A DNA stretch of 64,000 bases from Globisporangium splendens (GCA_006386115.1 VFIW01000094.1:1-64000); one strand, 5' to 3'; positions 49,613 through 62,400 are shown, numbered from the stretch's first letter. The notes: a model not told the origin generated them from the letters alone. Made by a program: numbers and translations.

Positions 49613-52550
49613 ATGGGCAAGCCAAAGCACGTCGAAGATGACCTGATGATGACCATCGCGTCCGATGAGGAGGTGCGTCTGCTTTTGTACTCGTGGTGGC
49701 GGCAAGAGCAGCCAATGCATGCCTGCTTGAGAAATGGATGGCATGCGCTTTTGACACTAACTCACGTCTGGCATGTACATGCACTTGTGCGTGATTTTAT
49801 AGCTCTCCAATGTGGAAGACAGCTCGGATGAAGAGGTCGACGAAGAAGAAATGAAGGATGCCATCATCTCCAAGGTACGAAAGACTGTTCATGGAGTGCG
49901 TTTGTCGTTGTGCGGACGCTCTGACTGATCTCGAGTGCGTTTCTTGCTTCCTCTTTACGACGATGCGTAGAAACAACTGCAAGAGGAGGAAAAGGCGAAG
50001 AAGAAAGAAAGTGTGATCGCCGAAGGTTTTGAGTTCGACGCCGACGGATTTGCGGGACCGACAGGCTCGTCGTGGGATTTTACGAGTACGTTCTGTCAGC
50101 TGATTAGAAGGAAAGGCATGAATGGGGAAGTAACTGATAATGCATGTTATCTTGTGTTTTGCGCTCATGTAGAGGCTATTTCCCGTATTGAGAAGATGGA
50201 AGCAGGTATGCACCAGGGCACACAGCGCACAACGATCCAAACGAAGATCGCAAAGCTTCGTAAGGAAAAAGAAGCCGCGAAGCTCGCAAAGAAGGAAAAG
50301 AAAGCTCTGAAGGCTGCAAAGAAGGAGAAGTCTAACGACAAGGGGGATGGAGACGAGAGCGGCGATGATAAAGATGCCGAGAGTGGAGACTCGGATGCGC
50401 CTGAGAAGGCAGGCTCGGATGACGAGGAAGAGGATGAGGAAAGCAGCAACGATGAGGAAGAGCAGCCTGGATACGAGCACCAAGCAGACGACGACGCTGA
50501 GGAGGATGTCGTGGAAGAAGAGCGTTTGCAGTCTGCTTTGATGGCCGGCAAGAAGGACTTGAAGTCGCGCGAAGAGCTTGTCGACGAAATCGAGAAGCAG
50601 CGTGCGGCAGAATTCTTTGATGTGGACCCGTACGCTGCCGAGGAATTTGCGAAATCGAAGTTCGAAACGTTTGCGGACCTCAAGCTCTCGCGTCCGATTA
50701 TGCGCGCGATCACACAGATTGGCTTTGAGAAGCCCACTCCGATTCAGCAGCGCGCGATCCCCATTGCGCTCACGGGCAAGGATATCTGTGCGAGTGCGCA
50801 GACTGGTAGTGGTAAGACGGCTGCGTTCCTGTTGCCGATCCTCGAGCGTCTTCAGTTCCGTTCTCGCCGTGTGCAGTCGACGCGTGTGCTGATCATCTGT
50901 CCCGTGCGTGAACTCGCGACACAGTGTCAGTCGATGCTGGAGCAGCTTTCCCGGTTCACTGACATCACATGCGCGCTTGCTGTCGGTGGTCTCCCATTGA
51001 AAGCCCAAGAAGTGGAGCTTCGCAACCGCCCAGACGTCGTCATCTGTACGCCGGGTCGTATGATTGATCACTTGCGCAACTCTAAGAGCATCCACATGGA
51101 CGACCTCGAGATCCTGGTTCTCGACGAAGCCGATCGGTTGCTCGAGCTCGGTTTCACGGAGGAGGTGCTGGAGCTTGTGCGCATGTGTCCGATCGCACGC
51201 CAGACGATGTTGTTCTCGGCGACGCTCACGTCCAAGGTCGACCAGCTGATTAGTTTGTCTATGAAGCGTCCCGTGCGCATCAGTACGGACCCGCTGTTCG
51301 ACATGGCGAAGCACTTGGTGCAAGAGTTCGTGCGTATCCGTCCAAACCGTGAGGACGACCGCGAAGCCATCCTGCTCGCGCTGTGCACGCGTACGTTCCG
51401 CACGAACACGATCGTGTTCATGGAGACCAAGGTGCATGCACATCGCATGATGATCATCTTTGGTCTCGCGGGCATTAAAGCCGCCGAGTTGCACGGCAAC
51501 TTGCAACAGAAGGATCGCCTGGAGGCGCTGCAGAACTTCCGTGACGGCACTGTCGACATCCTGCTCTGTACCGATGTCGCGGCTCGTGGTATCGATGTCA
51601 AGGGCGTCCACGCCGTGATCAACTACGAGATGCCAAAGGACATCACGACGTACGTGCATCGCGTGGGGCGTACGGCGCGTGCTGGTCGCAACGGTCGTGC
51701 TGTCACGCTTACGAGTGAATCGCGTCGTCTGCTGATGAAGCAAGTATCGCGCCATTGCCACGGCTTTGTCAAGAGTCGAGCTGTGCCAGATCCGGTCATC
51801 GCGCAGTGGAAGACCCGCATTGAGAGCATGCAGAGCGACATCAAGCTCATCATGCACGAAGAGACGTTGGAGAAGCGCATGCGGGAGGCCGAGAAGGAAG
51901 CCATGAAGGCGTCCAACATGGTGCGGTACCAGGACGAGATCGCGTCGCGTCCTGCGCGAACGTGGTTCATGTCGGAGAAGGAGAAGAAGCGCGTGGCGGA
52001 GAATGCCGAGGAAGATCGACTAGAGCGCCAGGGGGTTAACAAGGACGGCGACGCGGACACGGAGATGTCGCGCGCCAAGAAGCTCAAGCTGATGAGCCAT
52101 AAGAAGCGCCGTCTCTTTGAAATCCGCGAGCGCGAAGAGCACGCACTCGCCGACGCGCGTGCAGAAGACTCGGACGAAAACGCCGGAGGCAGCAAGAAGA
52201 GCAAGAAGGTGTTTGCTGCGGTCCACGTGGCTGCGGCTGCCAAGCACGCGAAGAAGGCCAACCAGTTGGCGGCCAAGGAGCGCGAAGAAGAGTCGATCTC
52301 GGAGATGCACGAGCGCAAGCGGCTCAAGCGTGAGAAGGCGCGTGCGGCCAAGAGCAGCCACGCCGGGCCAAAGTCGGCGTTTGATGTCGACATGGGCGGC
52401 AATGACGCGCCTAAGCCCAAGGCGCAGCGCAGTGCGCCGCAGGAGAAGAACCCGTTCGAGTTCAAGGAGAAGATCACAAATTTCAAGAAGCACGCCAAGA
52501 AAACGTCGAGTTCCTTCAAGTCCAAGTCCAAATATAAGCGCCGAAAGTAG
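49613..52550 (+). CDS. DDX27: DEAD-box ATP-dependent RNA helicase DDX27/Drs1
   Basis: Four exons (49613-49672, 49803-49874, 49971-50085, 50173-52550) give 874 residues. The N-terminal 200 residues are acidic/basic low complexity with WDFT and KAISRIEKMEAG. The helicase core has all motifs: FADLKLSRPIMRAITQIGF and PTPIQ (Q motif), AQTGSGKT (I), PVRELATQ (Ia), TPGRMIDHL (Ib), DEADRLLELGF (II), SATL (III), TIVFMETK (IV), LLCTDVAARGID (V) and HRVGRTARAGR (VI). The C-terminus is Lys/Glu-rich with nuclear/nucleolar localisation-type clusters, ending SKYKRRK. Drs1/DDX27 acts in nucleolar 60S ribosomal subunit assembly. Intron 3 is 87 bp, a multiple of three, with no in-frame stop, so retention would add 29 residues. 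The start ATG at 49613 has a good context (GACCATGG). Confidence 0.95.
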
Positions 52551-53225
52551 ACGAAGCGACAGCAACAGCAAACAACCTGGCTTTCGAAGAAGTGGCTTCT
52601 CTTTCAATGTGGTGGGGTTGTTTTATTATCCATTTTCAAATAGATTTGTTTTGTTTCTTGTTCGCGTGCTGGTGGGTGTTTGAAAATTGAGAGCCTTGCA
52701 ATGACCCGACTAAAAAACGTGGACATTTACATTTGCTCTTGCCGAGCCGATTGCGACGACAACGCTTTTGCACTTCTCTGTGTGCCTACTTGTCGTGTGG
52801 ATCTGTCTCCCAGAACTAAAGCAGCGCTGCAAAACCCAAGAGATTGCTCTTCAAAGCACAGCAGCGAGCAACAACCCACAGAGCTTCCACTCCACACGCA
52901 CAGAGTCCCAGTTCGCCATCGCGAGCACAACGACATAATGTTTCCCTTTTTCTTCAAAATTAGAAGGAACTCGATGTCGAACTATTTCCCTGCACATTGC
53001 CAAAAACCGTCTGCATCGTGCCTTGTCCCTTCTTTTCTTTTCAGCTTGCTACACGCTACGAGTTGCCATTGTGGATTAGAGAAAACGATTTATAAAAACA
53101 AAGAGCAGCGTGCAGTACATTGTCCCATTTCCCATCCTGGAACTTGCTTGTCCTGCGTAGGCTTGCGTGGCGCTTCCTTTTCCTGACACGAGTCTTAGAT
53201 ACATAAAGCGTGTTTCCGCTTCCAC
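52551..53225. other. Convergent intergenic region
   Basis: 3' flanks of DDX27 and the mucin-like gene. A plus-strand frame at 52680-53186 has no ATG at its start and no relatives; I reject it. Nothing else seen. Confidence 0.4.
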
Positions 53226-54586
53226 TTACAGCTCATACGAGCCGCGAGCCGATTCGTCCTCGTAGTCTGGGAAATCCTTGGCGCTATTCAGGTCGCTGTT
53301 GCCACTGATTTGGCTCGATTGGTCGTCGTGGTAGCCAACGTCGTAGCTGTTGCGTCCTCCAGAGTGGAGCGAGTCATCGTCATGCGACTCCTTCGCGCTC
53401 AGGTACGACTCGTTGTCCTTTAGCTCCATGGCGCTCATCCACAAGTTGGTCGCGTTCGAAGCCTGGGTTTCTTCGTGATAGTCCGAGGACACTCGTCGCT
53501 GCTGGTTGTGGCCCGATCCAGGAGACGTTTGCACATCGTAGAACTGCGAGTACGCGACGCCCGCCGCAATGGCGTTTGCTGGAGGCGTGTCAGTGTTTAG
53601 CTGCTGGTCGTTTTCAACAGGTGCATTCCCTCGTGCATTGTTGTTGTAGCCATTGCCTGCTGCGTTCTGGCCGCCGTAGCCTTGCACGCCATTGTATCCC
53701 TTGTCCATCGAGAGCTCAAACGGCGACAGTGGATCATCGTCGTTGTCACGCTTTCGGCGAATCATCGTCATCGTCACGAACGCGAGGATCGCGACACCAC
53801 CGATGATACCGGCAACGATTCCGACCACCGTTCCGGTGCTCATCTTCGAGTCCGAGTTCGTGCTCGTCGAACCCGATTCAGTCGGAGCTATTGAGGTAAA
53901 ACACAAAAGTCATGAAAATTAGGAGCCTTGCATGAATGCGGCATCGACAAGTGCCAGCAGAAAAACAGCTCCGGCACACTTACTAGGAGTTCTGGTGGTC
54001 GTGGTGCTCGAGGTAGTTCTCGACGAACCGGAGGATCCATCGAGGATGCTGGCACTGTTCGGCGTAGGTGTTCTCTCCTCATTTCCACTGGCAGCATTCG
54101 TACTGCTGGGCGCCGGCGTCGTCACAGGAGTTGGGGTCGCAGAACTCGACGTAGATCCGGTCGCTGGCGTGGGGCTCGGACTTGGGGTCGTCGTCGTTTC
54201 CGGCGACGGAGACGGAGTAGTCGGTGCCGCCGTCGATGGACTTGGGCTCGGCGTCACCACTGGCGACGGACTTGGGCTCGGCGAGGCTGGTGCAGGTGTC
54301 GGGCTCGGCGTGGGTGCAGGCGTGGGCGAAGGCGAAGGCGCCGGCGTCGTGGTCCCGCCGCCGCTTCCGTCGGCAGTCGCCAGCAGGGAGCGACGCAGAT
54401 TCGCCTTGCTCTCCATCGCTTCGTCGAGAATGCCTGTTTCGGGGAAGCCTGGGTACCCTGCGTCACCTGCATCTACCGCATCGTTAGCATACTGCGAGAC
54501 ACACAGGGAGACACGGTCTGAGACGCACCTTGGGCGACGGCGGAGAGCGCGGCGCTCATCAGCAGCACGACGTGCAGGAGCTTCAT
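53226..54586 (-). CDS. Mucin-like single-pass membrane protein
   Basis: Three exons (54529-54586, 53984-54466, 53226-53887) join in phase to 400 residues. A signal peptide opens the chain (MKLLHVVLLMSAALSAVAQG). An ectodomain of about 190 residues is almost wholly Pro, Ser and Thr in SPSP, TPAP and TTTP arrays, typical of heavily O-glycosylated or wall-associated stalks. One transmembrane helix follows (GTVVGIVAGIIGGVAILAFV) with the stop-transfer sequence RRKRD. The cytosolic tail of about 155 residues is Gly/Asn-rich and then Ser/Asp-rich, ending in SARGSYEL; it holds several Tyr and Ser acidic motifs. No known extracellular domain is present. A cell-surface sensor or wall-membrane linker is a plausible role but is inferred from architecture only. 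Confidence 0.8.
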
Positions 54587-56353
54587 GGCGAATAGAGAGA
54601 GAGAGAGAGAGAGGGAGAGTTTACACAGAGAGCGGGCGAGCGAGCGAGCGTACAGAGAGCGCGTTGGTAGACGGAAAGCAAAGCGCGCGGTCCACACTAC
54701 GCGAAGAAAGACGTGGTGGCGGGCACTGAACCTCCGAATAAAAGCAAAATAACGCTCGAGGACGCAGCAGTGGCGGCTGAGTCCCGTGAAAGACGATATC
54801 TGAGCAGACGATCGGTTTCGAGAGGGTTGAGCCTTTTTTTCTGTCTTCTTTATTTTTCTCCCCCGAGTCGTCAGATCGCCACTGACTGACTCCCTTTCTG
54901 TTGATTGTGTGCTTTGTTTCTGGGTCCACTTATTGTTTGATATTTGAGCAAAATGCATACGATGGTTGCGGATTGTTGGGGTCATTCTGGCTGTGATATT
55001 TGGCATTTAGGGTATATGTGAAGCAAATTGTTGGTTGCTGACAGAAAGGGGTGGGAGGGTCATCTGGTGCTGCACAGCACGTTTATGTACAGTAGAAAGA
55101 CGGCAGTGGATAGGGTAAACAGATACCTGTGGTGTGGCTCGTCTGAGAAAATAAAGCGCACTTGCTCGGTTTTTGGATGCAAACACATGTCACAAGCGAC
55201 ATTGTGGCATGAGGCACGCCACTCGATTAATATGGATCGTCGCTGTCGACATCTGCAGTAGAATAATAACAGCTGACTGTGGAGAACGTTGGCAACATCC
55301 GCCACATGGAGAAAGCCTCGTCCTGCATCTGTCGAGAGACATGCCAGTGTCGCTCAGCCATCAATCGCCACATTTCCGTGATGAATGCCGCTTCAACGTG
55401 GCAGCGTGCTCTCGCGCGATCCATGGACTAGGGATGTAGCCACATCCGTCACCAGTTATGCGTGGCGTAAGGTGTGGAAAATGGATCAACATCTGAACTC
55501 TTTCCATCGCAACGTCGACGGAAGTATCGGTGCGCCTTGTGTGCGCAATGACACTCGGTGGTGTGTGGAACGGATGCACAGAATGAAACGGCAAACAGGA
55601 AGTATCCCTCTGTGTTGCTGACGCTGACCTGAGCAGCACTGCGGAGCTGAACATTGCACTCGGCAGATGACACGCGCGTGACGCAGCAAGCGTCGGGTCT
55701 TCCGCAACTGCAGACCGCCCCGCACACAGCGGTTATATCGCTTTTTTTTTTTTCTTGTTTCTCTCTTGCTCAGTGTTGCACAGTCAATCGATCGCTTGGT
55801 AGGTATTGCAATGGAACTTACTCTGGCAGATGCATGCGAGTCTGGGAACCGCTCAAGTGTTGGAGATGTGACCGTGAAAGTGAGAGGATGACGATGAGAG
55901 AGAACCACGGAAAAAGCGGGACATGAGGAAGAATGGAATGGATGAAGGGGAATGGTGGACCATGCCTTGGAGGTGGGACGTTGAACTTGTGTCATTTTGT
56001 CCACGCGAAGGAGAGCGAAGGAAGGAAGGAGTCGCAGGTGGGCTACTACTGTAAAGAAACAATGCTCAACGACTATATTGTGCATATTTTGTAACATAGA
56101 GTCATACTTGGCTAATATTATGATTGCTTAGTCTAAATATTGTTATTTATAAATCTAATGATATACTTACGCAATTTCCTGTTTCGTCGTGCTAAATCTT
56201 GTAATTGGTTCTAATGCCCAGAGTACCCTTCGCAGAACAGGTTTGCGCAATGAGTCTATGAACCCTAAGATTATTCCGCTGGGGCACCATCGCGATCGTC
56301 CACCGCCACCTCCGTCTGCGAGTGCCGTCACTTTCTGAATAAGCGCCTCCTCC
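54587..56353. other. Intergenic region, 1.8 kb
   Basis: Divergent flanks of the mucin-like gene and threonine deaminase. Holds a (GA)n run at 54594-54613, a T12 run at 55742-55753 and AT-rich DNA near 56090-56170. No open frame with a plausible protein and no RNA gene found. Confidence 0.45.
54594..54613. repeat. (AG)n microsatellite
   Basis: About ten AG units directly upstream of the mucin-like gene start codon (54586), reading as CT repeats in its 5' leader. Confidence 0.85.
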
Positions 56354-58713
56354 ATGGCCATGCTCCGTCGCCGCTTGTCCGCCCTGGCCACGTCGCCGTC
56401 GTGGGTGCGTCCGGGCTCCCATGACTACCTGAAGGACATCATCGAGAGCCGCGTGTACGACGTGGCGCTGCAGACGCCGCTCCAGCACGCGCCGTCGCTC
56501 TCCAAGGCGTTGCCAGGCAACTGCAGCTTGTATCTCAAGCGAGAGGTGTGCTATGCGCTGTTTTGTTGCAAATCATGATGGGAAAGATGCTGATGCGTGT
56601 GTTGTGTTAATGCGATAAACTCAGGACATGCAACCGACGTTTTCGTTCAATGTCCGTGGCGCGCACAACAAGATCGCGAACTTGACGCCACTGCAGAAGA
56701 AGAACGGCATTGTAGCCATTGCTGCAGGCAACCACTTGCAGGTAGCGTTGGTTGTAGTGATGGTGATTGTGATAGGTGGGACGTATGAATGGAGCTGATG
56801 TGTGTGTTGGTTCTGATTAACAGGGAGTGGCGTACTCTGCGGCGAAATTGGGCGTTGACGCGGTCATTGTCGCGCCGTTGGGCACGTTGCAAAGCAAAGT
56901 ACGTATACGCTCTCTGTTGATTGTGGAAACACTTGCAGATGGAGCAGAATGATTGACGTTTGTTTCTTCTCGTGTTGTCTTGGTTGCGAAATCGCAGCAA
57001 CTTTCTCACTCCACCAAGTGCCAAGTAAAGATCATTGAGCACGGCTTGGATTTCGACGCGTCCTTGAAGGAGGCATTCCGCATTGCGCAAACCGAAGGGC
57101 GTTCGTTGGTGCACCCGTACGACGACCCACTCGTCATTGCGGGGAATGGCACGATCGGCATGGAGATCCTAAAAGAGGTTGGTGCCGTTTTGCCTGTGTT
57201 TGTCGTTTGCTATGTGAAATTGAGCAATGTGTTCTCACATCATCGTGGGGTAATTTTTTCTTGTATGGGAACTAGACGTCGGGTCAGTGGCCAGATGCGA
57301 TTTTCGTGCCTGTGGGCGGCGGCGGTTTGATCTCTGGCGTCGCTGCGTTCGTGAAGGAAGTCGCGCCTTCCGTCAAGGTCATCGGCGTTGAGACCGAAGG
57401 CGCCAACTTGTTACAGGAATCGCTGAAACGAGGTGAACGCGTCACGTTTGCCAATGTGAACCGCTTCACGGAAGAAGTCGGCATCAAATCGATCGGCGAA
57501 GAGAATTTCCGCTTGTGTAAAGAGTTTGTCGACGACGTCGTCACGGTCACGACCGACGAGATTTGCTCGGCGATCAAGGGTGTCTTTGGTGACACTCGCT
57601 CACTAATGGAGCCGACTGGTGAGTAGTCTTGACCAAGATGCTGCTTTTCGTCGACCTGCTTTTGAGCTCATTTTCCAATTTGGTGATGTAATGTAGGTGC
57701 GATCAGTGTGGCTGGTGCGAAGAAATACGCTCGCACTCGCGATGCGAAAAACGAAAAGTTTGTCGCGGTGCTGGCGGCTGCGAACATGGATTTCGACCGA
57801 CTACGATTCGTGTCAGAGAGGTAAGAGCACGAAGGGAACGATGCATGATACGCTCCCCATAAAATAACTTACACTCTGTCCTCATCCCTGTAGATCCGAC
57901 GATTGGGAGCGCTTCATGGCTGTCAAGATGCCCGAAGTACGCGGCACCTTCCAACGTCTGTACAATGTGATCTGTACGTCAACACCGCAGTCTTTTATTT
58001 GTCAACTGGCAAAAGAGAAAGCGTCAAACTTACACGTGATATCAATTTGTAGATCCTCGCAACGTGACGGAGTTTACATACCGAATGAACTCGCAGCAGG
58101 ACAAGACGGCGCGCGTGTGCATGAGCATTCAAACAGCGTCGGAGGCCGAGTTTGCGGACGTCTTGAATGCCATCAACTCCGAAGAAGGAATGCAGGCGAC
58201 GGATCTGACGAACAACGAGTTGGCGAAGTCGCACTTGCGCCATTTGGCCGGTGGCCGAGCCGAAAATGTATGTATCCTATCATTGACACAATATTGCTTT
58301 GTGGTGTGGAAGCACTGGACTGACTGGTTATATTTCGTGTTGCTTGCATCTTTGTGCACAGGTTTCCAATGAACGCTTGTTCCGATTAGAATTCCCTGAA
58401 CGCCCTGGCGCGCTGAAAGATTTCCTCGACACCCTCGGGTGCGTTTTCGGTGCAAATGAAATTACACACTCCTCGGCAAAATCCGTCTAACCTGGTAAAT
58501 GCTGTGGATAATATGTGTAGGGATGCCGCGAATGCAAAGTGGAATGTGAGTCTGTTCCACTACCGCAACCACGGCGCCGACATTGGTCGCGTGCTCGTGG
58601 CATTCCAAGTGCCAGCAGCAGAGAACGCGGGGTTCAGCGAGTTTCTGCAGAAAGTGGGCTTTCGCTTCGTGGAAGAGACCTCGAACCCAGCGTACACGCA
58701 GTTCCTCATGTAA
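56354..58713 (+). CDS. Threonine ammonia-lyase (threonine deaminase) with the PLP-lysine position changed to Asn
   Basis: Ten exons (56354-56545, 56625-56741, 56824-56898, 56998-57177, 57276-57618, 57697-57820, 57894-57973, 58053-58267, 58362-58438, 58521-58713) join in phase to 531 residues, the usual length of biosynthetic IlvA. The N-terminus (MAMLRRRLSALATSPSW) could be a mitochondrial presequence. The PLP fold shows SLYLKRED, AAGNHLQGVAYSA, VPVGGGGLISG (phosphate loop region) and EGANL. The C-terminal half has two ACT-like regulatory domains: RLFRLEFPERPGALKDFLD and FHYRNHGADIGRVLVAFQV, which bind isoleucine and valine in relatives. The enzyme makes 2-oxobutanoate from threonine for isoleucine synthesis. 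The Schiff-base motif SFKLRGA reads SFNVRGA here: codon AAT at 56649-56651 (Asn73) replaces the catalytic Lys. Everything else looks intact. Confidence 0.92.
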
Positions 58714-59435
58714 ATAAGCAAAGCGATAGATGCGTCAGCAGCATGGACATGGCTCTGAGGTGTTCATTTTCCCGTACGAAACAGAGCTTTTCAAGATCAA
58801 GATCAGAAAAAAGTGTATTTTGCAACTGCACATACCGGTATCAATACCGGTATATTGTGCGATTGTTAGCTTTCCGTAAAGTATTCTATTTTCCATGAAG
58901 GATACTCTTTACATTCCCTTTCATGCGTAATATTTCCATCGACTTCTGTAACTTTTCCAGGTTGAAGTGTGTTGACTGCCTGTTTTGCTCGCCGAAGATA
59001 TGTTTCCTTCCCATCGTTGTCCAACCCCCTTCAACACAAGCTCGTTAACTAACCAACCTCACAAAGTAAACTACATGCAACCGAGCGTAAGCTTTCCGTT
59101 TCCTCCCCCAACAATCCAACAAGCAAAGAGGAAGGGGGAAGCCGAAGAAAGAAGGAAAAGCAGTGCACGAGACGGCGAGCCGAGTGCGCGAGCGGAGGCC
59201 AGAGAGAACGAGAGGGAGAGAACGAGAGAGAGAGAACGAGAGAGAGAGAGCGAGAGAGAACGAGAGCAAAGCAAGGGGGGAGACAACGACCCTGCTTGTG
59301 TGTGTGTGTGTGTATTCCCCAGTGCCGCCTCTCTCTCCATATCGCTTTTTTGTGTGCGTCAAGAGAGCGAATCCAGAAAGAAAGAGAGAACCAGGAGAAA
59401 CAGAAAAGCAGTGATCGTCCCTTTGTGCGAGCGTC
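58714..59435. other. Intergenic region with simple repeats
   Basis: 3' flank of threonine deaminase and 5' leader of the HUWE1-like gene, including purine-rich and GT repeats (listed separately). A GTATCAATACCGGTAT-like palindromic stretch lies near 58836-58852. No gene seen. Confidence 0.4.
59197..59312. repeat. GA-rich tract and (GT)n microsatellite
   Basis: 59197-59270 is almost purely purine (AGAGAGAACG-type units) and 59297-59312 is a GT run. They lie 120-240 bases before the HUWE1-like start codon, probably in its promoter or leader. Confidence 0.8.
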
Positions 59436-62400
59436 ATGCAGGCAGCAGAGGGCGAAGGTGGCGGCGGAAGCGCGCAATCTATTGCCGTTTCGGGCGTACC
59501 GCGCGCGGATGAGAAGAAACTGATCGATGTACTGGTCGCGGCACCCACGGATGCGCACCTCGTAACGCTGTTGAAGTGCATCAATGGATGGCAGTCCGAA
59601 GGACAAGCGAATCTGCACAATTGGAGCAAAGTGCTCGAACGACTCCAGCGCGTGCTCAAGAATGCGCTGGAGGCGTGCTCGCGATTGGTGCTGATCGTGC
59701 AAGCGACTGTGAGCAGTGGCGCATCGAATGCAACGGATGCAAGCGCCAGTATCGAGAAGGAAGCCACGGAGCAAGTGTATGAAGTGCTGCGGTTCACTGC
59801 GCTGCTGTTGCAGAATGCGTCGAACAAGCATGTGTACAATTCGTTTGAGGTAAGTAATCTGCAGTCTATGGTTTGCTTGTCTGCATGATTGTGGCTGATC
59901 CTTCAAGTGCATTATGGTTTCTGTGTTCGCGAATAGTATATAACGGCATTTCTGGGGGCACGCAATGATCGCATCGTATTTGAAGCGACGCGAGTGATGG
60001 CCATGTTGTCGCTCCCGCCACAAGCGCATCGGCATGCAGTCGATTCGAGCAGCTACTCGGAAACGTCGGCGTCACGCAATAATGTGTTGCGACGACGGCT
60101 TCTGGTTGTTGCGCAAGGACGCGGCGTCGCGAACAGCAGTCTCGATATTGTCGACTTTCTCAATGAAGCGTCGTCGGCGGAGCTGTCCAAGGAGCAGTTT
60201 GTGTTCCAGTTCTACGGAGCGCGCGATCAGGAAGAGAAAACCGAATCAGAGAATGACGCACAGGTGGTCTCCATCACGATCCCACCATTCAATGAGTCTG
60301 GAGCTGAAAGCGAGCGAGTCGAGTCATTGGTGAGTCGTGCAGCGTATGCAGCAGCGGATACGTGCGAGCAGCTCATCCAGCAGTACAAGATCCCTGCAAA
60401 GCTGCATTTTCAGCTATATACGAAGATCCGCTGCTGTTACGCATTGCGATCCAAGGCTACGCGGGAATCGATCGTCGTCGAGCGGTTGTACGCGAATTTG
60501 GCGCTCTTCTACACATTCAGTGAGTCGTGGGACGTGACCAACTACATTGAGCAGAATCCAGAACTGACCCGCGCGATCGTCGAGCTGGTTCGTGTCGAGC
60601 TGTATGACAAAATGCCTGTCCGAGTGCGAGTGACAGCGTTGCAAGTGTTGACGGCGTTAGTCCATGATCGTGTCGGGCGCAGCGGTGGTGTTGGTGTTCT
60701 TGGTCGGCAATCGCACGTGCTTTCGGCACTAGGTGTCGTTAAAGGGACGCCGCATGGAGTCTTCCCGTCGCTTGTTCGGTTTTGCATGTCGGAGCTTGGG
60801 AACATCACTGTATCGTCAAGTCGTTCGGGCTCAACCAGTATGACAGCTGAGAGTGCTCCCCAGCCAGTGACCTCGGAGTCAGAAAACGACATGGATATGA
60901 GCCTAGCGGTTGCTTTTGTGCATGCGACCACCGATCTTCTATCGCCTTATGAAGCCGAAGTTGTGAGCGGAGCGATGGGCCGAAACGTCAGCGTGAGTGC
61001 CATGGATGCAAAACTGTGTTGGGTCGAAGCTGTGCTTTGTTTGCTGACGGCCGTCGTCGGCATTCAGCTTGGTGCAGCTGTGCTCACGGAGAATGGCGTG
61101 ATTCCGTCGCTGTTGCACGTCATTACGGTGCCATCAACCAGTGCATTCCACGCCGCAGTCACTACTCAATGCATCCAGGCATTGGAGACTACGGTGAGTA
61201 ACCATGCATCGGCTGCAGCGCTGTATCGAGATTTAAATGGAGTTGGCATTCTGGTTGACCGACTATTGCTGGAATGCTCGAGTGTGTCCACCCACTCGTC
61301 GACCGTGTCGATTCCGGAGTCCAAGGTTGTATTCTTGGTTGCATTGCTGATCGCACTCTCGGTGTCGTTCCATTCTCAAGGTGTCATGAGTGCGGGTGCG
61401 ACGAGCCGCGTCATTCGTGAAGGAAGCGTGCTGAGCAAAGTGCTGGTGAAGATTCTCGGCCATGTGGACGTGTTTGGCCCAGTTGTGTTTGCACAAGCTG
61501 CGATTTTGGTGTCCGATATCATCAACAATGACCCAAGTAGTGTGAATCACGTTCATTCGGGCGGTATCGCTGACACGCTGCTTCAAACGATCACACGTTG
61601 GAACGTAGAGGAGTTTTATCCGTCGAAGATCCTGTTGCCTCCGTGTTCGGAGCTTATCATGTCCATTCCGTCTGTGCTGAATGCATTGAGCCTGACGTCT
61701 GTTCATGCCGAGAAAGTGGCCAAGTACGAACCACTTATGTACTTGCTGGATATGCTTGCACTTCCTGGGTACACTGAAGAAGATGCGACGGACTGCTTTC
61801 AAGGTGAAGTGTCGTCGGTCGTCGGTGCTGGTATTTTCGAGTTAATGCGTCACTCTGCGAGCTTCCAGATAGCTGCAATTCAAGCTTGCATCCATGCCCT
61901 GAAGAAAGTGATTCGCTTTGGAGAAGACAATGCAGAAATTAAGTCGGCAGATGGAGAAAAAACACCAAGCTACAGCATATTCCTGCGAATGGCAAACCAT
62001 GTAGGTGATGTGCTGGAGCCCATTTTGTCCAAGTCAGAGTACGCCGTTTCTTTCGCAGACCGCGGCGGCATTCAATTGCTCATGACCTTGTACCGGTTTG
62101 TGCTTCCGACAACGGCGTCGTTCTTATCCAGTGCGTTCTCCAATGTTCGTGATGCAAGTACGAGTCGTGTGAACCACCATCCTGCCGCGCAGTCAATCAC
62201 GCTTGCTCTGCGAGCGTACGCATCTCAGCAACCGACGGTTATGCTGACGACAATCGTGAAAGAGTTGAGCAGTCAATTAGACGGATTACAGCGCGCGCGA
62301 TCTGTGATTGGACTCCCGTGGTATTTAAGCGAAAGTGGAGAAGGCGCGGAAGGTGTTCTTTGCTCTTTGCCTGATGTCGAGTTGGCTGAGCTGTTTGCAG

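Noticed and set aside
49797..51857. 686-codon minus-strand frame opposite DDX27
   Set aside because: The plus strand carries every DEAD-box motif; the antisense frame is a codon-bias shadow that also crosses introns without splice logic.
52680..53186. 168-codon plus-strand frame after DDX27
   Set aside because: Begins at TTG, Cys/Ser-rich low-quality sequence, lies in the 3' flank of two convergent genes.
53932..54729. Gly/Val-rich plus-strand frame opposite the mucin-like ectodomain
   Set aside because: It is the complement of the Pro/Ser/Thr repeat, which has a signal peptide and transmembrane helix in phase on the other strand.
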